A DNA stretch of 64,000 nt, taken from contig NZ_FQXY01000008.1 of the NCBI RefSeq assembly GCF_900130125.1, positions 512,301-576,300 on the forward strand, in the 5' to 3' direction. Below the pieces are notes generated by a model. That model did no database searches. It saw only the letters and a list, made by a program, of their open reading frames with translations, and had not been told where the DNA came from. The DNA is from Bacteroides congonensis. GTDB taxonomy: Bacteria > Bacteroidota > Bacteroidia > Bacteroidales > Bacteroidaceae. Positions 62,348-64,000 of this stretch are shown piece after piece (within the stretch, counting starts at the first letter, position 1; every line of letters begins with the position of its first letter). The translations under genes and the position numbers were made by a program.

Positions 62348-64000
62348 TAATGAATAACATCAACCTTTTATAGAAAGGATGTTTTGTCAGCGTGCTCGCG
62401 TCTCCCAATATGACTAGTTTCATCCGTGCCCGGGTAATTGCTACGTTCATTCTTCGCAAATCATTCAGGAATCCTATTTGCCTGTCCTCATTGGCGCGGA
62501 CAAGACTGATAAAGATTACATCCCGTTCCTGTCCCTGAAAGCCGTCCACCGTATTCACGGTGATGAGGCTGCGGAAAGGGCGGAGAAAGCTGCTCCCCTT
62601 GATTTTGCTTCTCAAATATTGTACCTGTGCTTTATATGGAGAAATCAGGCCGAAATCAATCCTTTCATCCAATATCCGGTCTTTGCCGATCCGGTTGATA
62701 TATGCTTCCAGTTCCTGCAAAAGCAGATTTGCTTCCTGCTTGTTGATTCTCCCGAAACTCTCACCTACAAATTCTTCGCGGAAATCCATTTCAGAAGTGT
62801 CTATCCAGTTCATGGGCGTATCGAAATCGAGAATCCCCCGGTAACGTACTTCGGGGGCAGCTTCCAGTTCGCCGTGGTAGAACCAGTCCGAAGGAAACTG
62901 CATGATAGCTTCGTGCATCCGGTACTGTACTTTCAGCAACGAAACGGCAGATGGCTTTTGTTGGACTACTTTTTCCATCAACGTGTGGTCTAGTCCGCCA
63001 CGGGCTGCCTCTATACATTTAATAGTAGGTGGAAGCTGACAATGGTCTCCGGCAAGAATAACCCGGTCGGCTTTGCGGATGGCAATCCAGCATGCCGCTT
63101 CGAGTGCCTGGGCAGCTTCGTCAATAAATAAGGTAGGAAACCGCCGTCCGTTGAGCAAGCGGTGATTACTGCTCACTAAAGTAGAGGCAATCACACGGGC
63201 ACTGTCGAAAAGGTCGGCATTGATGGCTATCTCCAGTTCCGTGGCACGGTCGCGCAAGCGGCTCATGCGGCTGCGTATACCCTCCCGTTCGGCGTAACTT
63301 CTCCGGCGCATCCGGCCGTTCATTTCGCGGATAGACTTGCGGATACCCCATAGTTCCGGATAGGCCGGATGACTTTCGAACCGCCGTTCGTAAGTGAAAG
63401 ACAGCATCTTGTCATTTACCCGTGTAGGATTTCCGATACGCAGCACCGGCACGCCCCGGTCTACAAGCTTCTCACAAATCCAGTCGACAGCCGTATTACT
63501 CTGTGCGCAGACCAGCACTTGCGGCTCGCGGTGCAACGTTTCATAAATCGCTTCGACCAGTGTCGTCGTCTTTCCCGTTCCCGGCGGGCCGTGGACGATG
63601 GAGACATCGCGCGTGCAGAGCACTTTGTTGACAGCCGTCTCCTGCGTACTGTTCAGCCACGGAAAGCGTACCGGATACAACTCACGAAATCCCGGTTTCA
63701 GCGTTCCAAGCAGCGTGTCGCGCAGTTCTGCCAACCGGTTGCCTTTGGCGCGGACTACATCTTCCAGTGCTTCGAACATCGCCCGGTAAGACGTTTCGTC
63801 AAAATAAAGCTGCACGCCAAGCAGTATATTGGGAATTTGCAGTTCCATCAAAGCACCCGCTCCGGGCAACACGACCACCATCCGTTCCTCATCCGCATAA
63901 CTGACGGTAGCAATGAAATTCATATACTTCATCTTCCCCTCGAGCGACTGATGGAAAAAGCAGACGGGACGTCCGAACTCGAAAGAGTGCTCTATCTCTT
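62334..64000 (-). CDS. SF1 (Upf1/IGHMBP2-like) helicase, 5' truncated
   Basis: The frame is open to the window edge beyond the ATG at 63932 (reading HSFEFGRPVCFFHQSLEGK before it), so the start lies outside. 532 residues are seen below that ATG. Walker A HGPPGTGKTTTLVEAIYE, motif Ia QSNTAVDWICEKLV, Walker B LFIDEAAQALEAACW, ILAGDHCQLPPTI, QYRMHEAIMQFPSDWFY, motif V VDGFQGQERDVIFISLVRAN and motif VI NVAITRARMKLVILGD define AAA_11/AAA_12-type helicases acting on RNA or DNA. Cytoplasmic. Confidence 0.92.
   Translation of the reverse strand, partial: EIEHSFEFGRPVCFFHQSLEGKMKYMNFIATVSYADEERMVVVLPGAGALMELQIPNILLGVQLYFDETSYRAMFEALEDVVRAKGNRLAELRDTLLGTLKPGFRELYPVRFPWLNSTQETAVNKVLCTRDVSIVHGPPGTGKTTTLVEAIYETLHREPQVLVCAQSNTAVDWICEKLVDRGVPVLRIGNPTRVNDKMLSFTYERRFESHPAYPELWGIRKSIREMNGRMRRRSYAEREGIRSRMSRLRDRATELEIAINADLFDSARVIASTLVSSNHRLLNGRRFPTLFIDEAAQALEAACWIAIRKADRVILAGDHCQLPPTIKCIEAARGGLDHTLMEKVVQQKPSAVSLLKVQYRMHEAIMQFPSDWFYHGELEAAPEVRYRGILDFDTPMNWIDTSEMDFREEFVGESFGRINKQEANLLLQELEAYINRIGKDRILDERIDFGLISPYKAQVQYLRSKIKGSSFLRPFRSLITVNTVDGFQGQERDVIFISLVRANEDRQIGFLNDLRRMNVAITRARMKLVILGDASTLTKHPFYKRLMLFIKKED

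Overview
The window is a chromosomal segment of a Bacteroides species, close to the B. thetaiotaomicron group. Evidence: SusC/SusD, ECF-sigma and FecR genes; lipoproteins whose lipobox Cys is followed by Asp-rich tails; promoters of the TAnnTTTG (-7) type; no Shine-Dalgarno pattern; about 42% GC; and a bile salt hydrolase, mutAB and a cobalamin locus that I recall lying in the same neighbourhood in B. thetaiotaomicron. No tRNA, rRNA, insertion sequence or CRISPR array was seen.

Region 1 (1-28.5 kb) is largely about vitamin B12. The left edge holds three surface proteins (the first cut by the window edge), two of which carry a C-terminal domain found in four proteins of the window. Then come a PP-loop ATPase, a DUF2284 protein and the corrinoid adenosyltransferase BtuR/CobO. 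Two divergent cobalamin riboswitches (8.10-8.28 kb minus, 8.35-8.54 kb plus) share one promoter region. The minus one precedes a 46-codon ORF and an aspartate:alanine-exchanger-family transporter; the plus one precedes two surface lipoproteins. A third riboswitch (22.3-22.5 kb, minus) heads an eight-gene operon: three surface lipoproteins, BtuG, the TonB-dependent BtuB, BtuF, BtuC and BtuD. Next are an outer-membrane beta-barrel protein and a cytidylate-kinase-like protein. A second exchanger paralogue lies divergent to mutAB, the B12-dependent methylmalonyl-CoA mutase of the succinate-to-propionate route.

Region 2 (33-43 kb) is a polysaccharide-utilisation-like locus: ECF sigma, FecR anti-sigma, a GLUG-type lipoprotein, SusC with an STN domain, SusD, and a lipoprotein with two exonuclease-endonuclease-phosphatase domains, the second catalytically degenerate. 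Two near-identical hairpin-plus-promoter cassettes precede fecR and susC and probably are the ECF sigma targets.

Region 3 (43-55 kb) is mostly housekeeping: topoisomerase III, an unknown exported protein, bile salt hydrolase, M20 dipeptidase, chorismate synthase, a calycin/beta-barrel/PCMD group of envelope proteins, an L-serine/cysteine dehydratase-like protein and SlyD.

Region 4 (55.5-62 kb) is the branched-chain amino acid operon ilvD-ilvB-ilvN-acyl-ACP thioesterase-ilvC, preceded by a clear transcription attenuator (25-codon leader peptide rich in Leu/Ile/Val, antiterminator and terminator). The window ends in a 5'-truncated SF1 helicase on the minus strand.

The most interesting points are the B12-riboswitch-linked exchanger (a candidate succinate exporter used when B12 is scarce) with its 46-aa ORF, the four-member surface domain family tied to B12 loci, the pseudo-enzyme half of the EEP lipoprotein, the duplicated ECF promoter cassette, and tandem repeats with a 22-bp period at four separate intergenic sites.
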